Notes under the pieces: generated by a model
Seen by the model: the letters and a program-made list of their open reading frames with translations, nothing else
Told to the model about the DNA's origin: nothing
The model's database searches: none
Made by a program: the position numbers and the translations under genes
Assembly (NCBI RefSeq): GCF_008831285.2
Contig: NC_045148.1
Span: forward strand, 18,963,002 to 19,027,001
Direction of reading: 5' to 3'
DNA: 64,000 nucleotides
From: Nymphaea colorata
Taxonomy: Eukaryota > Streptophyta > Magnoliopsida > Nymphaeales > Nymphaeaceae
Part shown: positions 39,006-50,855 of the stretch, piece after piece
Position numbering within the stretch: position 1 is the stretch's first letter
How the letters are laid out: every line of letters begins with the position of its first letter

Positions 39006-40231
39006 AACCAATTTGATTCTCGTAGGTACTACTTCTTTAAACTACAAAAAGTAAGGTAACAATGTTTTTCTTCTCAGTTTTGGTAGCAGGTATTGGTCCT
39101 AGTTGAGAGTAGAATCAAAACCCATCCATTCCCAATTTTCATATTTATTACTACATAATCCACCAAAACTCGAGATCATATTCAGGCCTAGTCACTCACC
39201 TTCAACTAGAAATAAGAGTTGGCTGTATATGTTCATTAAATCATAATGATTTTAGACAATAAAAAAAGGACAAACAGGAGCGTTGACATATAAAGTTAAG
39301 GCTGGCATCAGGCCCGGCCAGGACGGCCCAAGGCTTGAGAAAGCTAGCTTTAGGCTGGCCCTGAAGCCCTTACCAGAAGCTCAAGCCTAACCCAACCGTC
39401 AACTTTATACCTGTCAGACACCCAGTTTGATTAAAAACCCTTGACGACATACCCAAAGTTTGTAAGAAAGTTATCGACAACACATAAAGAGTTTCTAAGG
39501 AAGTCATGAGTGATGCACCAAGAATTTCTCAATGCGTGGACATCATTGATGCTCCAATGATTTTTGTGTTTTTTTAATTGAGTTGGCCCAAGTGTCAAAT
39601 AATAAGCTTATGTTCACCCATCATGGGTTGAGTACCCAACTACCCATCGAGTACCTGACCCCTTTGGCCATCCACCCAAGTGTAGAGTGCTTGTTTTCTG
39701 CAACATATCCTTAGATTCTGGTTCATTTTTACTAGAACCAGCAAGCCATCACCAAATTTTATAATTGGACTTACTAACAGTTGCATCTGTTTTGAAATTT
39801 GGACAAGATAGTTTCCTACCCAGCAAAATTTAGCAGCCCAATTTAGAATCTCATTTCTTACTATATATATATGGTCAGATTCCATTTCAGTGTTTCAAAA
39901 GAATCCATACATGCTTACAGAAAGAGAGAAAAAGATATATATATAATACTTTAAGACGGTTGATTCATTTTGGACCGGAAGAAGAAACAAGCCAGGGTTG
40001 ATTCATTTCAGTAGGTGAGCTCGAACCGACTTCAAAGGGGCGGAGTCGAGTAGTCTAGCTCTAGGGTTTTGCGGATATTTCTGGGCCTTCTAATACCCGA
40101 TAGACTCCGACCTCTTCGCCCCGGAAACGTCCCTCATTTCATTTCACACATTCCGTTGCCCTTATCTCTCTCTCTCTTTGTGATTCGTGCTTTGTAGGGT
40201 TGTGGTTAGATCGTTGTCGCAGAGGGTAAGG

Positions 40232-40240
40232 TTAGGGTTT
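40232..40240 (+). promoter_or_regulatory. telo-box-like motif in RBP47 leader
   Basis: TTAGGGTTT (AAACCCTAA on the other strand) lies about 35 bp before the start codon. Such telo-boxes are common near the starts of plant genes for translation and RNA-handling proteins. A related word, ctagggtttt, lies near 40060. Confidence 0.5.
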
Positions 40241-40273
40241 GGTTCCTTTTCCCCTCTTTTTGCCCTTTCGAGA

Positions 40274-40837
40274 ATGATGCAACCGGCGCCCGTCCCTCCT
40301 CCGATGGCGTCGCCGGCGATGGACCCTAACCATCAGCAGCAGCAACCGCAGCCGCAACAGCCGCAGCAGTGGATGGTCATGCCTCCTCCACCGCCACCCC
40401 CTCCTCTTGCCGCTCCTTCTGGACACCCCCTTCAGCACCCTCCTCATCCCCAACAGCCTCCTTTCCCACCGTCTCAGGTGCCTCCCCCCATGTGGAACCA
40501 GCAAGCCATGCCTCCACCGCCGCCCCCGCCGCAGCAGATGGCGCCGCCGCAGATGCAGCCCCAGCCTCAGTACCCTCTTCAGCCACAGCAGCAGCAGCAA
40601 CAGCCGCAGCAGCAGCAACCCATTAGCGCCGATGAGATTCGAACGCTTTGGGTCGGCGATTTACAGTATTGGATGGATGAGGGATACCTCCATGGTTGTT
40701 TTGCTCACACTGGCGAGGTAGCAAAAACCCGATATTTTTGTTTCTTTCTTTTCTTTTGATGTTATTGATCTGTTTCTGTGTGCCTATTTTCCCTATCATT
40801 AAGTTACCGGATCATCTGCTTTCTCTCTGTCTCTGTA

Positions 40838-40871
<34 letters not shown>

Positions 40872-43800
40872 CATATATATATTATCTTTCTGTTGGTTCT
40901 TTGCTTGTGCTGCTGTGCTGTTTAATGAGTGGTCAGAGTCTGCTTGTTGCCCTTTGGTTTGCTCCTAACGTGCAACATTTTACCAGCAAAACCTACACAG
41001 TTTATGCATATGCAGCCTCACGAATGTTGAGTAGAGTTTTTGACTGGTATCATTTTTCGTGCCATTTATTTATTGCGTCGTTTTCCTTTTGTTCTTTATC
41101 TTCTTCATCCAGTGCATCTATGACACCCAAAATTTTCATATGCGTGATTCGTTAAGATTCATTCTTTCTGGTGGGTTCTTCGCCTATGCATTGAGTTGTC
41201 AGAGCATTCGGTGTTTGCCTTTTGGGTTTTCTCGTACTATGCAAAGTCTGACGAGTAAAATTTGTATACTTTGTGAGCGTCAATACCTTGTATCTTCACG
41301 AATGTTGGGATTGGGAGTTGTCTTTGGTATATCATTTTTCTTTTTTGTTAATCTCACCGTATCTATGTTATCCCTTCGTTTTTGTTTTTTCACCAGCGTC
41401 CTTCGTTAGCAATCATTCTTTTATGGTGAGTTCTATGCTTGTGCGTTGAAGGGCCAGAGGATTTGGTTGTTGCCTTTAAGTTGCTCCTACCCTGCATGTT
41501 TGACCAGTAAAATTACATACTTTATATGTCCCTCAACTCAAGACGTTGGCCCTTCATCAATTTGGGATAGGGGATTTTACTGGTAAATTTTCATGTACTG
41601 CGTCTATGATATCTCTCTTTGGCTTTTTCATTTGCGTGCTTTACTAACATTCACGTACTCATTTTTTTTTTCCAATTTTTGCCTGTTTTCCTTCTTGTGT
41701 TAACTTATGTCTTGTCTTGAAATAAATAAACTTCGTTGATGATGTGTATAGGTTCTAGTATTTCATGTACTATTTTTATGTGGAGCGAAGCAGTTCTGAA
41801 GGTTTTACTTAATGAGTTAATTCTGTTATTACGAGTTAGCTGTCTAGAACACATAGGTTTGCTTAGATACCTACGTAGTATAGCCTAACCAAGTGCTGGT
41901 GGTTGGGAGTGGGGAACATGAGCACTGGTGGTAGATGAGGAACCAGGTTCATTTTTCATGTTAGATGACACATTATGAACTGCTTGATCTGGTTGTTCTG
42001 ATGCATGTTTAGGATCTAACATTAACTTGCTTCGATCATGAATGATGTTCAAATACTTTTACACAAATTTGAAAATAGGCTTATTGTGGAGAGTACGATT
42101 GATGACTGCAGGTTGTCTCCGTGAAAATCATACGGAACAAACAAACTGGGCAATCAGAAGGCTATGGGTTTATTGAGTTTGTCACACGTGCAGCTGCTGA
42201 AAGAATTTTGCAGACATACAATGGAACAATGATGCCTAATGTTGAACAAGCATTTCGGCTGAACTGGGCATCATTCGGTGTAGGTGAAAAGCGCCCAGAT
42301 ACTGGTCCAGAGTTCACCATTTTTGTTGGGGACTTGGCATCAGATGTGAGTGATTACGTCCTTCAAGAGACTTTTAGAAGCCATTACACATCTGTCAAGG
42401 GTGCAAAAGTGGTCACAGATAGGGTCACTGGCCGCTCCAAAGGTTATGGATTTGTTAGATTTGGTGATGAAAAAGAACAAGTGCGTGCTATGACTGAGAT
42501 GAATGGCGTGTTCTGTTCCACAAGGCCCATGAGGATTGGTCCTGCAACGACAAAGAAGACTGTGGGTAGCCAGCAGCAGTATCCTACAAAAGGTATTCAT
42601 TGGAAGTATAATTATCATGTCATTTTGGTCATTATTTAATACATTACTGGACAGTCATATTCATTGTGGCTCCTTGTGCTATTGTTTGTTGTACCTCAGT
42701 ATGGTTTGCTATCTTTGAAGGACGTTGTCTATATACGTGGTCAATGAGCGAGAGCTTAGGATGTTTTTCATGTCTGTTCTTTATTACTTTTATATTCTCC
42801 CATTAACGTGTTTGGTGCATGCTGTGCAGAATACATCTTTGATTTGCTAGTGATTGGATCTGTTTTTTGTTGTTTTTCACGGTTGTGCATTTGAAGAGAA
42901 GCAGCCGTTTCTTTCTTCAGCATATATACGAAGTCATTTCCTTCCTATTTCTTTGTGAAGTTGGGCATGCTTAATTGGGTTTGAAGGTTATGAGCACTTA
43001 TAGAACTCATGTTCTCTCAAAGCAGGATGCCCAGAGGCTCTGTTCACTTAGGGGCCTGGAAATCATTTCGGGAGAAACACATATCCCTATAGTGGTGCCT
43101 CACTTAGGTCAGTTTTCCTGTTTATGTGAATTCTGTCCTTACATTCCAAATTTATGTGGCGTCTTTGCTACATTTTGGCAGTTATTTCTTTTCTTTTCCT
43201 TTACACATTTTCTAGTGTTCAAGAACTGTCTGTCAAATTTGCTTTTTACTTTTTGGAATTTCCGTTCACACTTCAGGAGCTTATTTTTCTCCTTGCTGTC
43301 CAATGTGTACTTCCCTATTTCCATTCCTAGCGTTTATCTTACTTCTTTTTCTAAGCTTTCATACTTTCATCCATTCATATTTGCTTTTCAGTCCATTTCC
43401 TTTGTAAATTCTTGGAATGAGGGACAGAAACCTCTTGGTACACCAGTTAAACTAGCACATCCAGGTAGTTTAAATTCCACTTGTGGGGGCGAAGAGAAGG
43501 ATTCCGGTTAGCTATTGTCATGCATAGGTGGATGCTTCAGCATTTATGATTTTCTTTTACATTTGTGTCTTGTCCCAGCATTTCAAGTGGAGATGCTTCT
43601 GCTGTTTTTTTTTAATCTTTTTGAGTTGATTTTGTTGATGTTTTACTGTTTGATTTTGCTTCTTGTTTTCACCGTATTCAGTTGCATAATTTAGTAAGTT
43701 GATATGTGCTTCAATTCCAAGCTCTACCATTTTTGGTAGTGGGCCAGTGGCCTAATCTCGTTTGATGATTGATTATTTTCTATGTGATATTATTGCAACA

Positions 43801-46800
43801 AGCTGTAAATGTTTTTTCAATTTCTTAGTATTTATCATTCACTTGTCTCATTTTTTAATGAGTAAACCTCGTTGAAGAAATGTTTAGCATGTCTTCTGGT
43901 TTGCTTGGAAATTTTTTGAGATACTCATGGGATATTCTTTGTTCAATGCTATTCAGTATTCACAACTTTATTTAAGTGTCTATGTTCCAAGACATGGATT
44001 TTGTCATCTTTGTTTTAGCTACTCTTGTAGTGGTTCCCTCTGACTGTCAATAGACAATTTTGTCATATTAGTTGGGTTTTCATATACATAATTTTGTCAC
44101 ATTACTTGTGTTTTCATTATTTCCCATTAAAGGCTTATATCATTTAGTCAGAAAAAAGGCATACTTGAGTGATAAAGATGATATCAGCTAACTTTATCAG
44201 TTTATTGTTGTGCATCATTTTTATTGGTGATGGCTTCTCTGGGTAACAAAACATTATCATGGATTAATATATTTGAGTAATAGGTTGTCCTTGATTCTTA
44301 ACTCTAGCTATTGCCATGTTGTGATCAGACACATACCATTAATATGTCTTGGTTTCTTAATAATATATGAAAGATATTGACATCTTGTGCTTTAACATAT
44401 CTGTGAATGCTTCCTTCCTGGAAAGCCAGCCAAGAATCTGGGAGTTAAATCATATAAAGTACATTTTCAAGAAGCCAACTACAACCGAGAATTTACTTTC
44501 AAAAAATATGATTTATTTAGATCAAGAGATCATAAGTATTTTGATAATCAATAATTCTTTTCTTGTGTTTCCATGTGTATATTGCCTCCTTTGATGTTAA
44601 CATATCAGTTTCAAGTTTTCAACTATGATGCTTTAAGTAGGTAATTATTGGAAATTTGTAGACTAAAAGGAACTCAGTCTGTGCCCTCTATGTAGGCAGT
44701 CATAGTCTTCATGGGTGTCCACAAGCTGAAGTTATATTATAGGTGTAGAATCTGAATCTGGGTCAAGGAACTACGCTCGAGGGGTTTTGCTTTTGCTCCA
44801 CTAATGTTCTTGGTTGCATTTCTCTTTGTGTTTTTTTGGAAAAGAAAGCAAGAAGGGTGAAACTTCTGAATGGGCTCACGACAAGCTAAATCTTGGCATC
44901 CTTATAAGTTAAACATGATAAACTGTGAGACTTGACTTGATAGGAAATGCAAGTTATCAAGTCCACGTGCAGTTTGTTATGGCCCAGGGGTTATTAGTTG
45001 TCTAACTATCTGTTTCTTATACTATTTTTGGTTTTGTTAATTATGATATACAATTTGGAAAATGTTTAGCTTGCAACGAATTGTTCTTGGATGAGTTATT
45101 ATCAGTTTGTTAGCACCATTTCTTTCTCTTTGTTAAATGATTTTGATATGTTATACTGGAAGTGGTGGAAAGTTTCTCAGAGACAGAATTTGCTTGCACA
45201 TCAAGAATTTGTAGCTGTGGTTCTTATTTGTTACTGAAACATTGGCCTGCTAGCACCATTTTTTTTTGCTATGCTATTTTTGTGTTGGAAACGTTGTAAA
45301 AGGTTCTAAAAAATGGAAGTTGCTTGAACAAGAATTTACAGCTGTGGTTCTTTGGTCTTGCACATCCTTTGTTATACATGAGCTATTTGGTCTTGGTCCA
45401 TTGGCTGGTGAGTGGCTGATCGTGCATACAGTTCCTGAGTTCTTTCATCCTGTAAGTGGTTAATATGATAGAGGAAATGAAGCTTCTGAGCGGTATCCCT
45501 TGGGTTGTAATGATCAGTACTTTGTCTTCATTATTATTTATTTGTTTCTCCTGTTTTTTGTTACTTTGTTTAAGACAATTATTTTGGCTATCTTCTTATT
45601 TCCGTGGACATATTTGTGGTTATTGAATACATCTTAAATCATGCTAAGGAAATCTTACTTAAGTTTTGTCAACATATTTTTCAGCTTCATATCAGTCTAA
45701 TCCTCAATCCACAGAGTCTGAGAATGACCCGAATAATACTACCGTGAGTAGTCATTTTGCTTTTTAAATGTGTAAGTTTACTTTATCCTTACTGCTTTGG
45801 CTTCGCTTCACAGATATTTGTAGGTGGTTTGGATCCAAATGTCAGTGATGATGTTTTGAGACAAGTATTTGGTCAATTTGGGGAGCTAGTCCACGTAAAA
45901 ATTCCGGTGGGCAAGCGCTGTGGATTTGTGCAGTTTGCAAATAGGTATGTATACCATATTCTTTCATGAAGTCTTTGATCGATCCCAAATTATTGTCTTG
46001 CAAAGCATTGAACATATGGCAATTGCTGAAGTGCTTACTGTACTGTCCTTATGTTGGTTTTCTGGTGCTTCAGCAATCTGTTTGATATCATATTAGATGG
46101 TCATTCACCTGATATATTATCTGTTTTCATTTGGATATTTCAATCTACAGGCCATGCGCAGAGGAGGCTTTGCTAATGCTGAATGGTACTCAACTGGGTC
46201 AGCAAGCAATTCGACTTTCTTGGGGTCGTAGTCCTTCAAACAAACAGGTAGCTAATTAATACCGAGCCATATTTATCACAGATTTGAGTTAAATGACCTG
46301 TCAAACAAAACTGACACCAATGAAGGACTCGTCTGCTGAATGGATACAGCCACAGGCTGATCAAAATCAATGGAATGGTGGATATTATGGATATCCACAG
46401 GGCTATGAAGCTTATGGATACGCTCCACCTCCACAAGATCCAAACATGTATGGATATGGTGGCTACCCTGGTTATGCAAATTATCCCCAGCAACAGGTAA
46501 TGTTAATCGGTTCTTTGGTGGCTTTAGTTTATTGTTCGTTATTTGTTGCATTCTAGCATTTTTTGTGAGACCTTCCACTTGGTGACGCCATCATAGGTGA
46601 TTACATTTAAATTATTGAACTCTTTCTAGAGATCGCCTAAAAAAATTTATCGATGTATTACCTAAAAAAAGTTGCAAGATTAAAAACCCAGGTGGTAAGA
46701 AGGGAGGCGAATTGTTACGGGTGTTGAGATGAAGATACTGGATAATGTATGAACTCTTTTACTCCATGTGTTGCACTATTTCATTAATTTGTTCTACAAA

Positions 46801-47120
46801 AAAATTCAGACAAAACTTTAAAGTTTCCACACTAATTTGTCTCCAGTCATTCGCACTTTTCAAAATTTCTCTGAACTGTTATTGAAAGTTGGAAAGTAGC
46901 TCAGCTTGTATTTTGCATTTAGTAACTGGTAGGATGTAAGCCAACAAAAATTCTTAATTTTGAAAAGCTAGGAACTGCGTCTGTATGATAGAGGCAGGTA
47001 TGCTAGCAGATGTCTGACCATTTTATGTTTTTACACTTGTCGAGGGGACATATCTGTCCTGTTATTGTTGGGCCTCTGGAATTTGATCTCTTACCTTTAC
47101 CATTTCTGTGATGGCAGTGA
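40274..47120 (+). CDS. RBP45/RBP47-type RNA-binding protein with three RRMs
   Basis: Exons 40274-40717, 42112-42592, 45685-45743, 45814-45944, 46151-46247 and 46350-46496 join in frame to 453 residues. A stop TGA at 47118-47120, directly after an acceptor, is the likely terminus. Residues 1-115 are Pro/Gln-rich. RRM1 (about 123-205) has LWVGDL and EGYGFIEF, RRM2 (about 216-293) has IFVGDL and KGYGFVRF, and RRM3 (about 329-400) has IFVGGL and RCGFVQF. The C-terminus is Tyr/Gly-rich (GGYYGYPQGYEAYGYAPPPQ). This layout is that of plant nuclear poly(A)/U-binding RBP45/47 proteins, which bind mRNA and join stress granules. The start is the first of two adjacent ATGs; no upstream in-frame ATG exists. 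Introns 1 (1.4 kb) and 2 (3.1 kb) are long. The terminal exon is the uncertain part. Confidence 0.92.
40837..40882. repeat. (CT)n(TA)n microsatellite in RBP47 intron 1
   Basis: A CT array passes into TA repeats about 120 bp after the exon 1 donor at 40718. Confidence 0.9.
40880..41650 (+). repeat. three decayed tandem copies of a ~250-bp repeat in RBP47 intron 1
   Basis: Copies lie at about 40880-41150, 41155-41405 and 41410-41650. Each carries, in order, 'gg(t/g)tctttgc/ggttcttcgc', 'gtcagag', 'tTGTTGCC..TT', 'gctcctac/ctcgtac', 'tgca', 'acc/gagtaaaa', 'actttatatg'-like words, then 'cattttt'. The copies differ too much for recent origin. No coding potential is shared. Confidence 0.6.
42593..45684 (+). 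other. RBP47 intron 2 (3.1 kb)
   Basis: A large T-rich intron flanked by a good donor (AAAAG|GTATTC) and acceptor (TTTTTCAG). Near 45100-45360 there is another diverged two-copy repeat: 'agcaccatttcttt ... aagaatttgtagctgtggttctt' followed by 'agcaccattttttt ... aagaatttacagctgtggttctt'. Open frames inside (for example 42975-43511) show no known motif. Confidence 0.7.
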
Positions 47121-49780
47121 GTCTAGGAGGTGATTTCTGCTCTCCAGTTTGTATTCGCTTAGATGCAGAGTTCACTGTGATGGAGCTTGGATTTTGTTTG
47201 TTGGGGGCATCGCCTTTCCTGCTTGAAGCCAGACGAGTTTTTCATGGTTTCTTTTTGTTTATTATTAGTTGGATCTGACAGCGCTTAGTTTTTATGATCT
47301 GTATGTACTACATGACGTGTTCCCTTTGCAGTGGTTTGGATACTATGCTTTTCTATATAATATGATATCTATGCTTGATTTCCATTTGCAAAACACGAAA
47401 TTGCGTCTCCCAGCTTGAATTTTTACTTAACTTCCAGATGGTCACCCTCTCTCTCTGTTGAGGGTCTCAGTCTGGGAGAAACTTGCCTGGAAAATTTGCT
47501 TCTACGCTTAAAGCTGCGTCAAGGATTTTGTGTCCAATGATAATGAAGTTGCAAAGGATAAACGGTGAAAAGAAAAAGATCATTTCCTCGGTGGCTAGCT
47601 GCTCCCTTTCCGGACGAACTAAGTTTGCTTCACATATGAAAACCAAAATTTTTTCGTTGATTAAAGACGACTGAAAAATGACTGAAGCTTATGTCACGTG
47701 AGTACGGGGTGCGGGTGTCGTTGTATTTTATTATTTTTATTATTATTAATTTATAATAATAACAATAATATGGACATAATAACAAAAAATTATCTATAAA
47801 CTACAAAATTATTAAATGATAATATCAAAATTATAATTTACTAATTAATCAAATTTACCAATATATCATTATCAATTCAACATTGAACAAGAATGTACAA
47901 GTGAGTGGATTAAGATCTCACCTTCTTCCCGAGTCCAGCACCTTGAAAAGGTTTCTAATCTATAACCTCCTTTGATCTTCTTTCATGAAAAAAAAAAAAC
48001 ATGCCTGAAGAGTGAAGATATCCAGTACTCTGCTTTTCCAACAAAGAAATGAAGGAACAATTAGGTGATCGTGGGATTGTGGGATTTGAATAAGAACTCT
48101 GGTTCTTCCATATCTTCATCTCTGCCGGTGATCGTGGGATTTGAAGAATCGGAACTAAGATCGTGTTGGCAGGCACTCATCAGAAACAACAAATTCAAAC
48201 CGAGCAACAGGAGCTAGGAGGTGTAGTTGCAGTTGTCTACAAGGCAAGCTTGTGATTAGATGTCAGAACTTAATGGTTATTACATTGCTAACGTGCAGCC
48301 TAAGGTTTTCTTTTTTGGTGACAGTGGAAAAACAGAGGAACATGACAAAATGCTCCATTCGACTACTTATTGGATCATTCATTTCAAGAAATTATAAGCG
48401 ACAAGAGAGATCGCTACTTACCTTGAATGGAGGTTACCCGGCAGGGCATGCTGCACGACTTCGCCGGCTCCATTGACCACCAAATGCGACGTATAGGATA
48501 GGGATTTAGAAGAAGAAGGGACGAAGAGGATGAAGGTCGAGGAGGACGAAGAGGGATTCAGAAGAAGAAGGGAAGAGGAGGACGAAGCCTCAAGGTCCAG
48601 GAAGAGGGAAGAAGAAGAAGAAGGGAGGAAGAGGGAAAATCAGAAAGGTTGAATTAAAAACTTAAAAATAAACAAAAAAAAAACCTAAAAGTTGAACCAA
48701 ATTAGACTTTCTCGCCTTTGACCGCACCTGACTCGGGTCAAACGCGAGTAAGGTGCGAGTATAAAAAAGACGATTTTAGTCGGGTGCGGTCAGCCGCACC
48801 CGACTCTTGTTTGACCCATTTGAGTGCGCACCCGCATCGCGTCGATGTGGGTGTGAGACAAAAAAAAAAAAAACGCACCCAGGCGACAGAGACTGAAGCA
48901 AAGAACTATTTATGACGAAAAGAAAAAGCCTGAACGATGTTTTATGGGCCGTAATTGGTTGCATTTACTGAAGGGTGCGAATGTATTGGACATGCTTCAA
49001 TCACAAACGACCACTGAATTTTTTGAACTGCCCATGAACTGGTAACTGGTTCACCAAGTGGCGTCATATCTGGCTGCTAAAAACTACGTGAGGAGCACTA
49101 CGTATTTCTGAAATTCATATGATCTCTTCTTAAAAGTGATATTCTGATAAATATGTTTGAGCTGCGTACTCTCGACTCTTTCTAGGGCAAGTTGATTGCC
49201 TTGATAATTTGTTTGTGTATTAAGAGTCGTATAGCTTATTCAGATCTAACAATGTTAGCAATGTTATGAGTATTGTGGTCAAAGCTATGTCGGTTTTTGA
49301 ACAACATGATATGGCTCATTGGTCGATGCACAACCTATCTTTTGAATATTTTATATTGCTTAACGAGAAAAGTAAAAAATAATATTAATTTCTATCTGCC
49401 ATGCATTATAAAGGGCCTACATTAACAAAACTAGACGTTAGAGCGTTCTGAGTTTTAAACTTGTAGTTTAAGCAGTCACGTAACAAAATTTACATTTCTT
49501 GCCTAAAATTTTCTTTTTCTCTAACATAATGTTCATATCCGTAAATAGGAAATTATATGGCCACATGCCCATGCAGAAAAAGATGTACATATATATATAT
49601 ATGTATACACAACTAAATTTTAAAGAAAATTATGGGATGCAACTGGGTAAATTGATTAAACCATATTTAGGTCGCTTGCTTGAAACTTCTTGGGGTAGTA
49701 GTTTGATCGCCTTGGTGCTATTTGTATTTTGGTTTAAGAAATACATAAAAGGAAAGAAGGGAAAAGAGGGGTAAAAGGAA
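47121..49780. other. intergenic: RBP47 3' UTR, purine-rich and GC-rich repeat DNA
   Basis: To about 47400 this is probably RBP47 3' UTR. Then follow AT-rich DNA, a GA-rich stretch of imperfect 'gaagaagaaggga' and 'gaggacgaaga' repeats at 48495-48650, and a patch with CGGGTGCGG words at 48716-48860 including a perfect inverted repeat. No gene is recognised. Confidence 0.6.
48778..48805. repeat. GC-rich inverted repeat, 12-bp arms and 4-base loop
   Basis: AGTCGGGTGCGG, loop TCAG, then CCGCACCCGACT: exact complementary arms. It is flanked on both sides by looser inverted words (cgggtcaaac / tgtttgaccc), so a larger foldback is possible. Confidence 0.85.
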
Positions 49781-49854
49781 TTCCGTTGCCGGGATTTGAA
49801 CCCGGGTCGCCTGGGTGAAAGCCAGATATCCTAACCGGACTAGACGACAACGGA
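49781..49854 (-). tRNA. tRNA-Glu (anticodon TTC)
   Basis: A minus-strand cloverleaf. The acceptor TCCGTTG pairs with CAACGGA, with A as discriminator. The D arm contains TCGTCTAGTCCGGTTAGGA, the anticodon stem CTGG/CCAG encloses CTTTCAC (TTC at 49819-49817), and the T arm is CCGGGTTCAAATCCCGG. There is no intron and no encoded CCA. A TTTT terminator lies at 49776-49773 on the minus strand. The sequence is of nuclear type; it does not look like the plastid or mitochondrial tRNA-Glu. Confidence 0.97.
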
Positions 49855-50320
49855 TTGTTGACATGAAGCGAAGTAAAATACAGCTAATTACAAATGCTTG
49901 TCCGCTAACTCAATGCTTTTGCATTTCGTTTTCCTGGATGCACCCTTGGCGAAAACCTCGTGTGGAAAAAATAATGTAAACAAGCGAAATATGTGAATGT
50001 TGATATGTTTTCCAAGGCACAAAACTTGAACATTTTTATACTACCCTTTTCTTTAACATTGTAAATTTTCATATGCATGTTAGGTTTCAGCAACTTAAAG
50101 ATCCAGTATTATGGGATTAACCGTGTAGATAGTATCTATATGTTCAGGTTTGACTGATAGTATCCAGTATTATGGGATTAACGGAGAGTTCGTAAATCCA
50201 TAACCACGCTTGCTATCCACGTTTTTTTTTTTTTGACTGATTGTTCACTGTCCCGTTCCAACTTCGTTCGGCATCCTTCCCTTTCTCTGCCAGCAAACCG
50301 AAGATAAAACCTTGTGTTCC

Positions 50321-50363
<43 letters not shown>

Positions 50364-50389
50364 TGAGATCTAGATTTGGATAGAGAGAA
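49855..50389. other. upstream region of the MYND gene
   Basis: It contains two copies of 'atccagtattatgggattaa' at 50101 and 50162, and a (CT)n array at 50325-50360 at the likely start of the transcript. No open frame is recognised. The CT array is a common core-promoter or leader feature of plant genes. Confidence 0.5.
50325..50360. repeat. (CT)n array near the MYND gene transcript start
   Basis: 36 bp of CT dinucleotides upstream of the predicted leader exon. Confidence 0.92.
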
Positions 50390-50416
50390 ATGGGCATCTT
50401 GCGAACTGTATCCTGA
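50390..50416 (+). promoter_or_regulatory. short uORF in the MYND gene leader
   Basis: ATG GGC ATC TTG CGA ACT GTA TCC TGA encodes eight residues and ends 6 bases before the predicted leader-intron donor at 50423 (CG|GTAAGTTT). If the leader exon starts before 50390, ribosomes would meet this ATG first. Confidence 0.5.
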
Positions 50417-50422
50417 TTTGCG

Positions 50423-50819
50423 GTAAGTTTCTTTATCTCTGTCGTTCTTTGAGTCAGTTTCTCGTGATTTCAGTCGAACTGCTATGCAGATGTCGTTGAC
50501 TACTCCCATCCATTCCCCATGTTGCCACCATCACAAAACGGTTCTCCTTTTTCCTGGGTTCAGTTGTTCTCTGTTCCTGATCTCAAATGATGATCTTATC
50601 GCGACCCAGTGTGCATTAGACCTGTAGATTGTGATTTGTTCGATGTCATGTTTGTTTCCTAGGTGTTGATTTCTTTTCCGGTTTCCACCATATCTAGTTT
50701 AGGCGGTCTCGATTTTGTTCTTGTAAGAGGGGAAATGTTTATCAGATTTTTTGGTGCTACACTAAAGATTTCATCTGCCCAAACCCATTGGTTCTGAGTG
50801 GTATTGTTGCTTTTTGCAG
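50423..50819 (+). other. predicted 5' UTR intron of the MYND gene
   Basis: The donor CG|GTAAGTTT and the acceptor gctttttGCAG bracket 397 nt. The second UTR exon begins at 50820, 36 bases before the start codon at 50856. It is supported only by splice consensus and the T-rich intron composition. Confidence 0.6.
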
Positions 50820-50855
50820 TTGGAAGTTTTCGTGTCCTTTCTTTTCGTCTTGGGC

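Larger units (their letters stand above)
32737..40273. other. 7.5-kb gene-free region with repeats
   Basis: It lies between the divergent UDP-apiose synthase (-) and RBP47 (+) genes. It contains a two-copy 52-bp duplication, a 1.06-kb tandem duplication with (TA)n arrays, sequence rich in 'gggccgg/gagctcgggctc' words near 36558-36790 and 39300-39420 (decayed transposon-like), a 25-A run and a diverged dispersed repeat. Tyr-Ile open frames inside the TA arrays are artefacts. About 200 bp before 40274 are the RBP47 promoter and leader. Confidence 0.65.

Noticed and set aside
40232-40618. Long antisense frames opposite RBP47 exon 1
   Set aside because: Leu/Arg-rich and Ala/Glu-rich shadows of the Pro/Gln-rich coding strand.
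42975-43511. 178-codon open frame in RBP47 intron 2
   Set aside because: Phe/Ser-rich composition of T-rich intron DNA, with no motif, and it lies inside a well-defined intron.
49499-49774. Possible organelle-derived insert next to tRNA-Glu
   Set aside because: The open frame resembles no plastid or mitochondrial protein I know, and the tRNA itself is of nuclear type.
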